DNA from: an uncultured Clostridia bacterium | Lineage (GTDB): Bacteria; Bacillota; Clostridia; Christensenellales; UBA1242 | Reading direction: 5' to 3' | DNA length: 64,000 nt | NCBI GenBank assembly: GCA_947649575.1 | Contig: CANSRZ010000001.1 | Span: forward strand, 184,734-248,733 | Shown: piece by piece, positions 27,492-35,695 of the stretch | Layout of the letters: each line of letters starts with the position of its first letter | Position numbering within the stretch: the first letter of the stretch is position 1 | Made by a program: the position numbers and the translations under genes | The notes under the pieces: model-generated | What the model saw: the letters and a program-made list of their open reading frames with translations, nothing else | Database searches by the model: none | What the model was told of the DNA's origin: nothing

Positions 27492-27896
27492 ATGAATAAT
27501 AAAGAAATTTTACAAAAAATTTTAACTGCTGGCAACATATTAACACTTGCTTATATTGGCGATAGTGTTCATACCCTTTTTGTTAGAGAAAAAGTTTTAA
27601 AAAACCTTGGGCTAAAAATGGACAACTATAATAAAGAGGCAAGCAAGTTTTGTAAAGCCGCCACGCAAGCAAGAGTTTTGCGAGAAGTTGTTATGCCCCT
27701 GCTTAACGAAGAGGAAGCAGGCATTGTTCGTCGAGCAAGAAATGCCAAACCAAAACATCAAGCCAAAAACGCAAGCAGTGCTGATTATGCTTATGCCACA
27801 GCATTTGAAGCGCTGGTTGGCTATTTATACTTAAAAGATGACAAAAATAGACTGCTTGAAATTTTAGAAATTTCTTGCAAGGAGGAGAAATGTTAA
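27492..27896 (+). CDS. mrnC: Mini-ribonuclease III
   Basis: A 134-aa RNase III-fold nuclease without a dsRNA-binding domain, responsible for 23S rRNA 5'/3' maturation in Gram-positives. The signature LAYIGDSVHTLFVRE carries the catalytic Asp, and ATAFEALVGYLYL is the second acidic motif; NAKPKHQAKNAS is also typical. It overlaps rlmB by 7 bases. The order mrnC-rlmB-sigH is conserved in clostridia. The ribosome-binding site is weak. Confidence 0.95.
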   Translation: MNNKEILQKILTAGNILTLAYIGDSVHTLFVREKVLKNLGLKMDNYNKEASKFCKAATQARVLREVVMPLLNEEEAGIVRRARNAKPKHQAKNASSADYAYATAFEALVGYLYLKDDKNRLLEILEISCKEEKC

Positions 27897-28615
27897 TTGA
27901 GGGAAAAAACGCGGTTAGAGAAGCGTTGAACAGTGAAATCACAATCAATAAAATTCTGGTTGATAAAAATTTGCAAGGCAGAAAGGATGAACTTATTGAT
28001 TTGGCTTTTAAAAACAAAATTAGAGTTGAATTTTTGCCAAAACAAATACTTGATAAAAAATCGCAAACTGGACACCACCAAGGTTTTATTGCAGAGGCTG
28101 TTGAATTTGAATATTCTGAAATTGATGACATTTTAGCAAATGCTAAAAATAAAAACCAACAACCTTTTATTGTTTTACTTGACGGAATTGAAGACCCCCA
28201 TAATTTTGGTGCAATCATTCGTTCTTGCGAGTGTGCTGGCGTTCATGGAATTATCATTCCAAAAAACCGTGCCTGTCAAGTCAATGAAACCGTTATTCGC
28301 ACAAGTACAGGCGCTATTGCAAATATGCCAATCGCAAAGGTGACAAATCTTAAAGAGGCAATTGACACTCTCCAAAAAAATGATGTTTGGGTTTATGTAG
28401 CCGAAACTGGTGGAGAAAATATCTATAAACAAAAACTTAATGACCGCGCAATCGCAGTTGTAATAGGCAGCGAGGGCAACGGAGTTAAGCAATCAATTCG
28501 CACTTATTGCGACGGAATTCTCACCCTCCCCCTGCAAGGCAAGGTCAATTCCCTCAACGCCTCGGTCGCCTGCGGAATTGTTGTGTTTGAAATATTAAGG
28601 CAAAGACAAGTTTAA
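27890..28615 (+). CDS. rlmB: 23S rRNA (guanosine-2'-O)-methyltransferase RlmB (SpoU family)
   Basis: A 241-aa SPOUT methyltransferase. N-terminal substrate-binding domain (LIEGKNAVREAL, HHQGFIA) and C-terminal knotted domain with the three SpoU motifs: DGIEDPHNFGAIIRSCECAG, VVIGSEGNGVKQS and LPLQGKVNSLNASVACGIV. It methylates G2251-equivalent ribose in the peptidyl-transferase centre. ATG 27890 has AAGGAGGAG upstream; the TTG at 27875 that opens the frame is not needed. It overlaps mrnC. Confidence 0.96.
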   Translation: MLIEGKNAVREALNSEITINKILVDKNLQGRKDELIDLAFKNKIRVEFLPKQILDKKSQTGHHQGFIAEAVEFEYSEIDDILANAKNKNQQPFIVLLDGIEDPHNFGAIIRSCECAGVHGIIIPKNRACQVNETVIRTSTGAIANMPIAKVTNLKEAIDTLQKNDVWVYVAETGGENIYKQKLNDRAIAVVIGSEGNGVKQSIRTYCDGILTLPLQGKVNSLNASVACGIVVFEILRQRQV

Positions 28616-28656
28616 TCTGTTTCTTTGAACAGCTTCAAACTTTTTAAGGAGAAATT

Positions 28657-29211
28657 ATGAAACACGTTATTATTTGTGGAACTTGTCGCTCTGGAAAAAC
28701 ATTGCTTGCTCTTAAACTCAAAGAACTTGTGCCAGAACTAAACTATCTTTCCGCTGATATTGCTACACTTGCTTTAAAAAAGGTTAGTGATAAAGATTTT
28801 GCCAGAAAAGATGTGTCAGAGTTTCAGGATTTTCTTTACGAAATCTATTATCGCTATAAAAAATATAACGAGGGCTATTTAATGATTGAGGGTGTATATA
28901 TCAAAGGCGATGACTCCGTTTTGAAATACAACTCCCCTGACACAATTATAGTTTTTGTAGGCAGACCTCAGCTTACACCCGAAGAAAGTTTTAATGAAAT
29001 CCGCGAAAGTGAAAAGCATGTTGACTCATGGACAAAAAGCAAAACCGACGAACACATTTTAAGAATGACAAAAGGCGAAATTGCAGAAGATAAACGCAAT
29101 CTTGAATTTTGTAAACAACATGGTTTTTATTTCTTAGACACATCACACAATCGCATGACTGCTATCGAAAACTTTGCAAAAGAACTCGCAAAAAATTTAA
29201 ATAAAACCTAA
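28657..29211 (+). CDS. P-loop NTPase, small-molecule-kinase-like
   Basis: A 184-aa protein with an N-terminal Walker A (IICGTCRSGKTLLALKL), a mid-region hydrophobic strand with IEGVYIKGDD and a further strand IIVFVGRPQLTPEE, as in adenylate/shikimate-kinase-like folds. The actual substrate is unknown; alternatives include nucleoside or small-metabolite kinase or a regulatory NTPase. It lies 41 bases after rlmB with AAGGAG before the ATG and is probably the last gene of that operon. Confidence 0.75.
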   Translation: MKHVIICGTCRSGKTLLALKLKELVPELNYLSADIATLALKKVSDKDFARKDVSEFQDFLYEIYYRYKKYNEGYLMIEGVYIKGDDSVLKYNSPDTIIVFVGRPQLTPEESFNEIRESEKHVDSWTKSKTDEHILRMTKGEIAEDKRNLEFCKQHGFYFLDTSHNRMTAIENFAKELAKNLNKT

Positions 29212-29329
29212 TTTTATAGCTTTTTTAAGAAATTTTGCTAAAATTTAAGCCAAATTTCTTAAAATATGCTAAAATTATGCAAAAGTCGATTACTATTATA
29301 AAAAGTGCCATTGGTACAAGGAGGTAAAA

Positions 29330-29953
29330 ATGCAAGATATTGAAATTTTGTCAGACGAGCAACTTGTTGTTCTTGCTCAGAACGACGACGAAATCGCTTT
29401 GAACGAAATTTTTAATCGCTACAAAAGCAGAGTCAATGCCATTGCAAGAAGTTACTTCCTTATCGGCGGAGATATTGAAGATATTGTTCAAGAAGGTATG
29501 ATTGGACTTTACAAAGCCATTCGCTCTTATACTTCTGATAAAAAAGCGTCATTCAAAACTTTTGCTAGTGTCTGTATAAAACATCAAATTCAAAATGAAG
29601 TTAAAAAAGCAAGCAGTGAAAAGAATATGATTCTTTCAACAGCCATTCCAATTTTGGAGCAAGCCGACTTTGATGAGGATAGTGAAAAAGGTGAAGTGAT
29701 TATAATGAGCGACCTGCCCTCACCTGACGACAAGGTTATTGCAAAGGAAAATGCAAAAGAGTTAAATCAAAAAGTCAATGAAAAACTTTCCTCGCTTGAA
29801 CGCAAAATTTTATCGCTTTACTTACGAGGCTATAATTACACTGAAATTGCAACCTTAGGCGATGTCAACAAAAAGTCGATAGACAACGCCCTAACCCGAA
29901 TAAAAAGCAAACTTTCTTTCTTAAAAGAAGAAAGCAACAAAAAGATTGTATAA
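29330..29953 (+). CDS. sigH: RNA polymerase sigma factor, SigH (Spo0H) type
   Basis: A 207-aa sigma-70 family factor lacking region 1. Region 2: ALNEIFNRYKSRVNAIARSY, GDIEDIVQEGMIGLYKAIRSY and FKTFASVCIKHQIQNEVKKA. Region 4: LSSLERKILSLYLRGYNYTE then a helix-turn-helix. The position after mrnC-rlmB matches clostridial SigH, which controls transition-phase and, where present, sporulation or competence genes. It is the first of a tight three-gene operon (8- and 9-base gaps to the next two genes), with AAGGAGG before ATG 29330. Confidence 0.9.
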   Translation: MQDIEILSDEQLVVLAQNDDEIALNEIFNRYKSRVNAIARSYFLIGGDIEDIVQEGMIGLYKAIRSYTSDKKASFKTFASVCIKHQIQNEVKKASSEKNMILSTAIPILEQADFDEDSEKGEVIIMSDLPSPDDKVIAKENAKELNQKVNEKLSSLERKILSLYLRGYNYTEIATLGDVNKKSIDNALTRIKSKLSFLKEESNKKIV

Positions 29954-29961
29954 GGAGAAGT

Positions 29962-30852
29962 ATGAAAAAAGGAATTCTAATCGGCTTTACAAAGTGGCAA
30001 ACCGAAAGTGCATACAAAATATATGCAAATTATTTTGAAAAGCAAAACATACAACTTGACCTTTTAAAAATCGACGAATATGTACTTTGCATTGAAAATG
30101 ATAAACCAAACATTAATGTCAAAGATTATGATTTTTGCGTTATGCTTGTAAAAGACCAATATATTTCAACTTTATTTGAAAAACAAAAGAAACCTTGTTT
30201 TAATGGCTATTATGAAATGACTTCTTCTGATGACAAATTTTTAACTTATGTTAAACTTGCTGAAAATGGCATACCTTTACCAAAAACACTTTCAGGCAAT
30301 ACGGATTTCGATGGATTAAAACTTCCCGATTATAAGCGAAGCGAAAATTTTAGAAACAATGTTGAGAAAATTTTGAACTACCCTTTTGTTGCAAAACCAA
30401 CCTATGGTTATGGTGGCAAAGGCGTTGAAATTGTAAACAACCGAAAGGAATTTGATGAATTACTTGATAACATTGGACAAGCAGCATATTTATATCAAGA
30501 ATTTATCCCTGATAATCCAGGCTCTGATATTAGAGTTATGGTTGTCGGCGGAAAAGTTATTTTCTCAATTATGAGAAATAATCCAAACAGTTTTATAAGC
30601 AATGTTTCAAGTGGCGGAAATGCAGTCCAATATCAAGCAAGCAAAGAACAAAAACAACTTGCTGAAAAAGTAGCAAAAATTTTAGGTTTGACTCATTGTG
30701 CGGTTGATTTCTTTAATACTGTTGACGGCCGACCATTAATTTGCGAAGTTAATGCTAACGCTGGCGGAATTGAAATCAATGAAAAATTGACCGGCATAAA
30801 CCAAGCTGAGAAATTTGTTGAATATATTATTAAAAAAGTTTATAAAGATTAA
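29962..30852 (+). CDS. RimK-type ATP-grasp ligase
   Basis: A 296-aa ATP-grasp enzyme of the RimK/glutamate-ligase group. ATP-binding elements: YPFVAKPTYGYGGKGVEIV (Lys and Gly-rich loop), YLYQEFIP, DIRVMVVGGKVI, and the metal site LICEVNANAGGIEI near the C terminus. Such enzymes form amide bonds between a carboxylate and an amine, typically adding amino acids to a protein tail or small molecule. The substrate is unknown. It is tightly coupled between sigH and a MetRS-like gene, hinting at a shared pathway. Confidence 0.87.
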   Translation: MKKGILIGFTKWQTESAYKIYANYFEKQNIQLDLLKIDEYVLCIENDKPNINVKDYDFCVMLVKDQYISTLFEKQKKPCFNGYYEMTSSDDKFLTYVKLAENGIPLPKTLSGNTDFDGLKLPDYKRSENFRNNVEKILNYPFVAKPTYGYGGKGVEIVNNRKEFDELLDNIGQAAYLYQEFIPDNPGSDIRVMVVGGKVIFSIMRNNPNSFISNVSSGGNAVQYQASKEQKQLAEKVAKILGLTHCAVDFFNTVDGRPLICEVNANAGGIEINEKLTGINQAEKFVEYIIKKVYKD

Positions 30853-30861
30853 GGAGAAAAT

Positions 30862-32847
30862 ATGGAAAAATTTGTAAGACCTAGACCTGAGTTTCCTAAA
30901 TATGCAGTTGTTACTGGCGGCATGCCTTATAGTAATAAGTTTTTGCACTTCGCTCATATCGGCTTACTGCTCAGAGCTGATACTTTTGCTCGCTTTATGC
31001 GTGACAGAATTGGTAAAGACAATGTCGTTTTTGTTTCTGGAACTGACTGCTATGGCTCACCTGCGATGGAAACTTTTAGAAAATTAAAAGAAGCGGGCGA
31101 AACTGATTGCAAATCTTTAAGCGAATTTGTTGAAAAAATGTATCACATTCACGAAGAAACTTTCAAAGAATGGGGCGTTTCTTTCAATTTTTACGGCGCG
31201 TCTGCTTTTGGGCGCAGTGGAGAAATACACACAGAACTTAGCAAGGAATTTATATTCGCACTCAAAGACGCTGACATGCTTTCAAAACAAAGTTCTTGGC
31301 AATTTTATGATAAAAAATATAAGTGCCTGCTTAATGGCCGTCAAGTTGTAGGTAAATGTCCTATTGAGGGTTGCCAATCAGAAAAAGGTTATGCTGACGA
31401 GTGCGACCTTGGGCATCAATATCTTCCGCAAGACCTTATTGACCCAATAAGCAATCTTAGCGGTGAAAAGCCTGAACTTGTTAAAATTGAAAACTGGTAT
31501 TTTGATCTTGATAAATGTAGTCCTATCCTCACCGAGTGGATTGACGACATTGCAAAGCGTTCTGATACACCTCCTTTTATGGTTAAAGAACTTAAAGAAT
31601 TTTTCAAAAAGCCTGAAATTTATATTAAAAAAGAATATTTTGCTAAATTTGAAGAAATCAAAAACAAATTACCAGCCTATGTTGAAGCTGAAAGAAAGCC
31701 AACAACTCCAAGCATGACCATTATTTTTGACAAACTTAAAGACCGAGAAAATGCTTGCGAAATTTTGGCAGAGAATGGAATACGTTACAGAACTGGCAAA
31801 ACTTTAACTCCTTTCAGATTAACTGGCGATGTTGAGTGGGGCGTTCCTTGCCCTGAAATAGATGGACTTAAAGATCAAACTTTCTATGTTTGGCCTGAAA
31901 GTTTGTGGGCGCCTATATCTTTTGTTAAAACTTATCTTGAAAAAATCGGCAAGGACAACGACGAGTGGAAAAAATATTGGTGTGATGACAATGCTGAAGT
32001 ATATCAATTTATTGGTGAGGACAATCTTTATTTCTATTCAGCTGCACAGCAGGCTATGTGGCTTTACACACAAGGTAAAAACCCTATGCTTAAAGCACCA
32101 AATGGCAACTTGCATGTAACACGCATTGTTCCTATCAAATCACTGCTTCTTATGGGCAACAAAGCAAGTTCTTCTGGCTCAGTTAAGCCTCCAATGGCAA
32201 AGGATTTATTAAACTACTACACTCCTGACCAATATCGCATGCACTTTTTGGGTATGAACCTTGGCAATAACAATGTTAGCTTTATTCCAAAGCCTTTCAA
32301 CCCAGATGCAAAGCCTGAGGACGCTGACCCAGTGTTGAAAGAGGGAAATCTTCTCACTAATGTTTACAATCGCATTTTAAGAACTGTTTTCTACACACTT
32401 CAAAAAGAACTTAACTCCACCCTCCCAATTTTGCAACCAGACGAACAAATTAAAGAAGAGTGCACTAAAGCTATCCTTGATTATGAACGCTTTATGTATG
32501 ACAAAAAATTTCATCAAGTTATTAATGTTGTGGACGTATTTGTGCGAAATATAAATAAATATTGGGTTAAAAATGTAGCAAATGCTCAAACAACGCAAGA
32601 AAAGCAACAACTCATTGCAAACACTATGCAATATATTGTAACTGCAAACACACTTCTACACCCACTTGCTCCTGTTGGAACTGAAAAAGTTTGTGATTAT
32701 CTTGGACTTAACGAAAACAAAGCTTTTGACTGGCAATTTATCTTTGACGATTGGTTTACGCTCTTGAAAGATCAGCAAAATCCAAAAATAGTTGAACTCA
32801 AAGAAAAAGAAGACTTTTTCAAAAAGCTAGACTATCAATTCAATTAA
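30862..32847 (+). CDS. Methionyl-tRNA-synthetase-like class I aaRS with degenerate signature motifs
   Basis: A 661-aa class I synthetase of MetRS type: N-terminal VTGGMPYSNKFLHFAHIG, a zinc-knuckle-like insertion (CLLNGRQVVGKCPIEGC...ADECDLGHQYLP), a WGVPCPEID / FYVWPESLWAPISF core and a C-terminal anticodon-type helical domain. The HIGH motif reads HFAH and KMSKS reads KASSS, so the glycine of HIGH and the second lysine of KMSKS are absent. It may be a working divergent MetRS or a paralogue with another job. Nine bases separate it from the ATP-grasp gene; AAGGAG precedes the ATG. No separate canonical metG is in this window. Confidence 0.82.
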   Translation: MEKFVRPRPEFPKYAVVTGGMPYSNKFLHFAHIGLLLRADTFARFMRDRIGKDNVVFVSGTDCYGSPAMETFRKLKEAGETDCKSLSEFVEKMYHIHEETFKEWGVSFNFYGASAFGRSGEIHTELSKEFIFALKDADMLSKQSSWQFYDKKYKCLLNGRQVVGKCPIEGCQSEKGYADECDLGHQYLPQDLIDPISNLSGEKPELVKIENWYFDLDKCSPILTEWIDDIAKRSDTPPFMVKELKEFFKKPEIYIKKEYFAKFEEIKNKLPAYVEAERKPTTPSMTIIFDKLKDRENACEILAENGIRYRTGKTLTPFRLTGDVEWGVPCPEIDGLKDQTFYVWPESLWAPISFVKTYLEKIGKDNDEWKKYWCDDNAEVYQFIGEDNLYFYSAAQQAMWLYTQGKNPMLKAPNGNLHVTRIVPIKSLLLMGNKASSSGSVKPPMAKDLLNYYTPDQYRMHFLGMNLGNNNVSFIPKPFNPDAKPEDADPVLKEGNLLTNVYNRILRTVFYTLQKELNSTLPILQPDEQIKEECTKAILDYERFMYDKKFHQVINVVDVFVRNINKYWVKNVANAQTTQEKQQLIANTMQYIVTANTLLHPLAPVGTEKVCDYLGLNENKAFDWQFIFDDWFTLLKDQQNPKIVELKEKEDFFKKLDYQFN

Positions 32848-32892
32848 TTATTCTTTCTCTTTATATCAATTTTAAATAATTAAAAGTAAAGT

Positions 32893-33001
32893 TTAACGCT
32901 TTATTAAATCCGCAAATTTGTTTTTTATAAAGAATATACTCAAAGCGGATTTAATAAAGCGTTAATATTTTTCTTTTGTTTACTTTTCTTTTAAAGAAAA
33001 G
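32893..33001. repeat. Intergenic composite palindromic element, copy G
   Basis: Two perfect 21-bp arms (32893-32913 starting TTAACGCTTTATT; 32945-32965 its exact reverse complement) with a 31-base loop, then AATATTTTTCTTTTG and the palindrome CTTTTCTTTTAAAGAAAAG (32983-33001). It lies between the convergent MetRS-like and trxB genes. Best-preserved copy. Confidence 0.7.
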
Positions 33002-33032
33002 AAAGTAAAAAACAAAAATTAAAATTTAAAAA

Positions 33033-33935
33033 TTATCTCAAAAATTGCATTGCTTTTGTCACGGCAAGTGCGCCGTCGGAGGTGGCGCAAACAATCTGAC
33101 GAATGCTCCCCTCACGAATATCCCCGCACACAAACACACCTGAGGCTGAGGTCATAAGGTCAGCGTTTGCTTTAACATATCCTTTTTCGTTAAGCTCCAC
33201 TTGCCCTTTCAAAAATTCAGTGTCAGGCGTCCTTCCAATTGCAACAAAAACTGCCGAGAGCTTCAACTCTTTTTTCTTGTTGTCTTGCTCAAAAATTAAA
33301 CTTTCAACTTTGTCTGAGCCTAAAATCTGAGCAGACATAGCCGAATTTAACACTTCAACATTTTCACACTTGTCAAGCTCGTCTTGTGAATAATTGCTAA
33401 CCTTAAAGCCGTTTTTGGTTAACACATACACCTTTTTGCAAATGCCAGCAAGATAAATTGCGTCACTAACTGCACTATCCCCCGAGCCAACAACTGCCAC
33501 TTCTTGCCCTTTGAAAAAGTTGCCGTCACAAACAGCACAATAACTTACGCCTCTGCCTTTAAACTCCTGCTCGCCAGCAATATTTAACTCGCGAGTTTTG
33601 CAACCTGTTGCCAAAATAACAGCTTTTGCTTTGTATTCATTCTTCTTTGTGAAAACTTTTTTAATTTCACCTGAAAAGTCAACTTTTAATACTTCTTCCA
33701 TCAAAAATTGAAGCCCTAAACTTTTTGCATGGTTGTAAAAATTTTGAGCCAAATCAAAACCGTTCACTTTTTTAAAACCTGTATAGTTTTCAATCTCGCC
33801 AATCTGAGCAACCTGCCCGCCAGGAACAAACTTTTCAAATATCGCAACCTTTTTGCCAGCACGCTTAGCATAAATCCCCGCAGTAATTCCCGCAGGTCCT
33901 CCTCCAATAATCAATATGTCAAAAATATCGTTCAT
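33033..33935 (-). CDS. trxB: Thioredoxin reductase
   Basis: A 300-aa NADPH-dependent flavoprotein that reduces thioredoxin. FAD-binding IIGGGPAGITAGIYAKRAG at the N terminus, redox-active CAVC in GVSYCAVCDGNFF near residue 135, NADPH-binding VGSGDSAVSDAIYLA, and the C-terminal FAD motif VFVCGDIREGSIRQIVCATSDGA. Standard length. The gene lies 11 bases downstream of the TIM-barrel gene, with AAAGGAG before the ATG, so the two are likely co-transcribed. Confidence 0.95.
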   Translation of the reverse strand: MNDIFDILIIGGGPAGITAGIYAKRAGKKVAIFEKFVPGGQVAQIGEIENYTGFKKVNGFDLAQNFYNHAKSLGLQFLMEEVLKVDFSGEIKKVFTKKNEYKAKAVILATGCKTRELNIAGEQEFKGRGVSYCAVCDGNFFKGQEVAVVGSGDSAVSDAIYLAGICKKVYVLTKNGFKVSNYSQDELDKCENVEVLNSAMSAQILGSDKVESLIFEQDNKKKELKLSAVFVAIGRTPDTEFLKGQVELNEKGYVKANADLMTSASGVFVCGDIREGSIRQIVCATSDGALAVTKAMQFLR

Positions 33936-33946
33936 AAATTCTCCTT

Positions 33947-34789
33947 TTATTTAAAATTCTCAACCATTTCAGCAAGTTTTTGACAACGTGCAAAAGCCTC
34001 TTTCAAAAACTTTTTATCCGTCCAATCTAAATATAACTTTGGCTTGCCACAACTGTTTTTGTGGAGTTCAAGCATGATAACATTATCATAGTCAGTTTTT
34101 GCCAAATTTTTACAAACTTTTGCAAAATTAATTTTGCCGTCAAAGGGCAAACGATGAAGATCTCGTGTGTAATCACAGCCAAATTGATAATCCATCAAAT
34201 TGTCATGCAAATGAATTGCCAACAGCCTATCCTCAAATCTTTTCAAAAGATTAACATTAGGCAAATAAAGATTATGATGTCCTGCGTCATAGCAAAAGCC
34301 AAGATAATAAGACTTGATATTAGAAAATAAATAATCCAAATATTTCACTGAACATTTATCCAAATTTTCAAGTGCTATCTTAACATTGTTTTTCTTTGCA
34401 AAATCAACTATTTTTTCAAAACATTTAAGTCCGTTTTGGTTTGGCGAAAGAGGGATATCACTTGGACTGCCGTCAGTTGGATGCATAACAGCAATAGGAA
34501 CTTCATATTTCCCGCAAATAGCTATCTCAGCCAAAATGTTATCAACATATGCTTCGTTGGAAGCCCCCACAGCCCAAATATCCTGTGGATGATTTGTGCT
34601 TAAATGCACATAAGGGATTTGAAGCCCCAGCCTTTTAGCCTCCTTGATAGCATCTTCAAAACACCCTGCCTTGTTTGCAATCATAACAGCCTCAAATCCA
34701 GCCTCTTTCACATTTTGTAAAATTTCTTTAAAATCATTGCCCGCCTCATTGTTTGAGTTTATCCCCAAAACAAAAGAGTTATTAACCAT
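33947..34789 (-). CDS. Sugar phosphate isomerase/epimerase-like TIM barrel (AP-endonuclease family 2)
   Basis: A 280-aa xylose-isomerase-like TIM barrel. Typical metal-site strands are seen: VMHPTDGS, IALENLDK, GFCYDAGHHNLY, LLAIHLHDN and VIMLELHKN. Relatives isomerise or epimerise sugars or act as AP endonucleases; substrate undefined. ATG 34789 is chosen because GGAG lies 6 bases upstream; an ATG at 34801 overlaps that site. Probably in an operon with trxB. Confidence 0.82.
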   Translation of the reverse strand: MVNNSFVLGINSNNEAGNDFKEILQNVKEAGFEAVMIANKAGCFEDAIKEAKRLGLQIPYVHLSTNHPQDIWAVGASNEAYVDNILAEIAICGKYEVPIAVMHPTDGSPSDIPLSPNQNGLKCFEKIVDFAKKNNVKIALENLDKCSVKYLDYLFSNIKSYYLGFCYDAGHHNLYLPNVNLLKRFEDRLLAIHLHDNLMDYQFGCDYTRDLHRLPFDGKINFAKVCKNLAKTDYDNVIMLELHKNSCGKPKLYLDWTDKKFLKEAFARCQKLAEMVENFK

Positions 34790-34841
34790 ATTTTTCTCCA
34801 TAAAAATATTATAACACAATCCAATAAAAAACAAAAACAAA

Positions 34842-34868
34842 AATACCGACTTTTAAATCGGTATTTTT
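34842..34868. terminator. Terminator after the metallo-beta-lactamase-fold gene
   Basis: Stem AATACCGA (34842-34849) / TCGGTATT (34858-34865), 8-base loop, T-rich on both strands. Confidence 0.75.
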
Positions 34869-34908
34869 TTGCAATCAGTTTTTATAACTTACATCTTCAC
34901 TGTTTTTG

Positions 34909-35616
34909 CTAAATTTCAATAATATCATCAATTTCTGGGATTAGCAATTTCTTTTTATAATTGTTGTACACCTCGTCTATCATATGTACAGAATAAAATC
35001 TTTTCTTTTTATATTTTTTTCGCAATGCTACAACTTCGCTGACGCAAAGATGACGAGAACTGTTGTCTGTATTAGAAGTGTCTATAAAAATAGTATCCGT
35101 TTTTTCAATCATTTTCATAAGTCCCTCGCACATAATTGTGTCGCCCGAAAATCCAACATTTTTGCCAAACTTGTCGGTCACAACATAGCAAACACAATCT
35201 TTGATGCTATGTTCCGCTTTAAATGCCTCTATTTTATAATTATCAACTTCAACATTATTGCCCGCTTTTAAAACAACAAATTGTAAATGCTTATTAATTT
35301 CCTTTTTATATCTTTTTGTTGAGGTCACTTTATACATTTGCATAAGCGGATTAAGCGCATTTTTGGGAGCAATTACTTTAACTTTAAAATCGTTTGGTAA
35401 ACTGCAAATTTTGTCAACCAAAATATGCAAATCAGCAAAATGGTCAGAATGAAAATGTGTAATCAAAATATATTTGATTTTTTGAAAATCAACTTTCCCC
35501 CAAATAGATTTCATAATGCCTTGAGGAATATCCACAAGCATTTCCTCATTAATCAAAAATGAACTTCCTGCTCTGTTGCTCCAAGTTAGCCCGTTGCCCA
35601 AAACTTTAACTTTCAT
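34909..35616 (-). CDS. Metallo-beta-lactamase-fold hydrolase
   Basis: A 235-aa MBL-fold protein with THFHSDHFADLH (the HxHxDH zinc site), AEHSIKD, GFSGDT and a C-terminal VHM-type histidine. The layout resembles RNase Z / YhfI-like cyclic-nucleotide or RNA hydrolases; substrate unknown. ATG 35616 has AAGGAG upstream; a frame opening at 35646 is not needed. A decayed copy of its residues about 45-90 lies at 38691-38832, so this gene or a close relative was once duplicated. Confidence 0.85.
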   Translation of the reverse strand: MKVKVLGNGLTWSNRAGSSFLINEEMLVDIPQGIMKSIWGKVDFQKIKYILITHFHSDHFADLHILVDKICSLPNDFKVKVIAPKNALNPLMQMYKVTSTKRYKKEINKHLQFVVLKAGNNVEVDNYKIEAFKAEHSIKDCVCYVVTDKFGKNVGFSGDTIMCEGLMKMIEKTDTIFIDTSNTDNSSRHLCVSEVVALRKKYKKKRFYSVHMIDEVYNNYKKKLLIPEIDDIIEI

Positions 35617-35668
35617 AAAAAACTCCTTGCTTACTATTTTACACAAAAAATAAAAAAATGTCTAACAA

Positions 35669-35695
35669 AAAAGTGACAATTGTCACTTTTTTTAA
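35669..35695 (-). terminator. Terminator of GLUG surface protein 1
   Basis: A 22-base perfect palindrome AAAAGTGACAA/TTGTCACTTTT (35669-35690), two bases beyond the stop codon. Confidence 0.75.
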
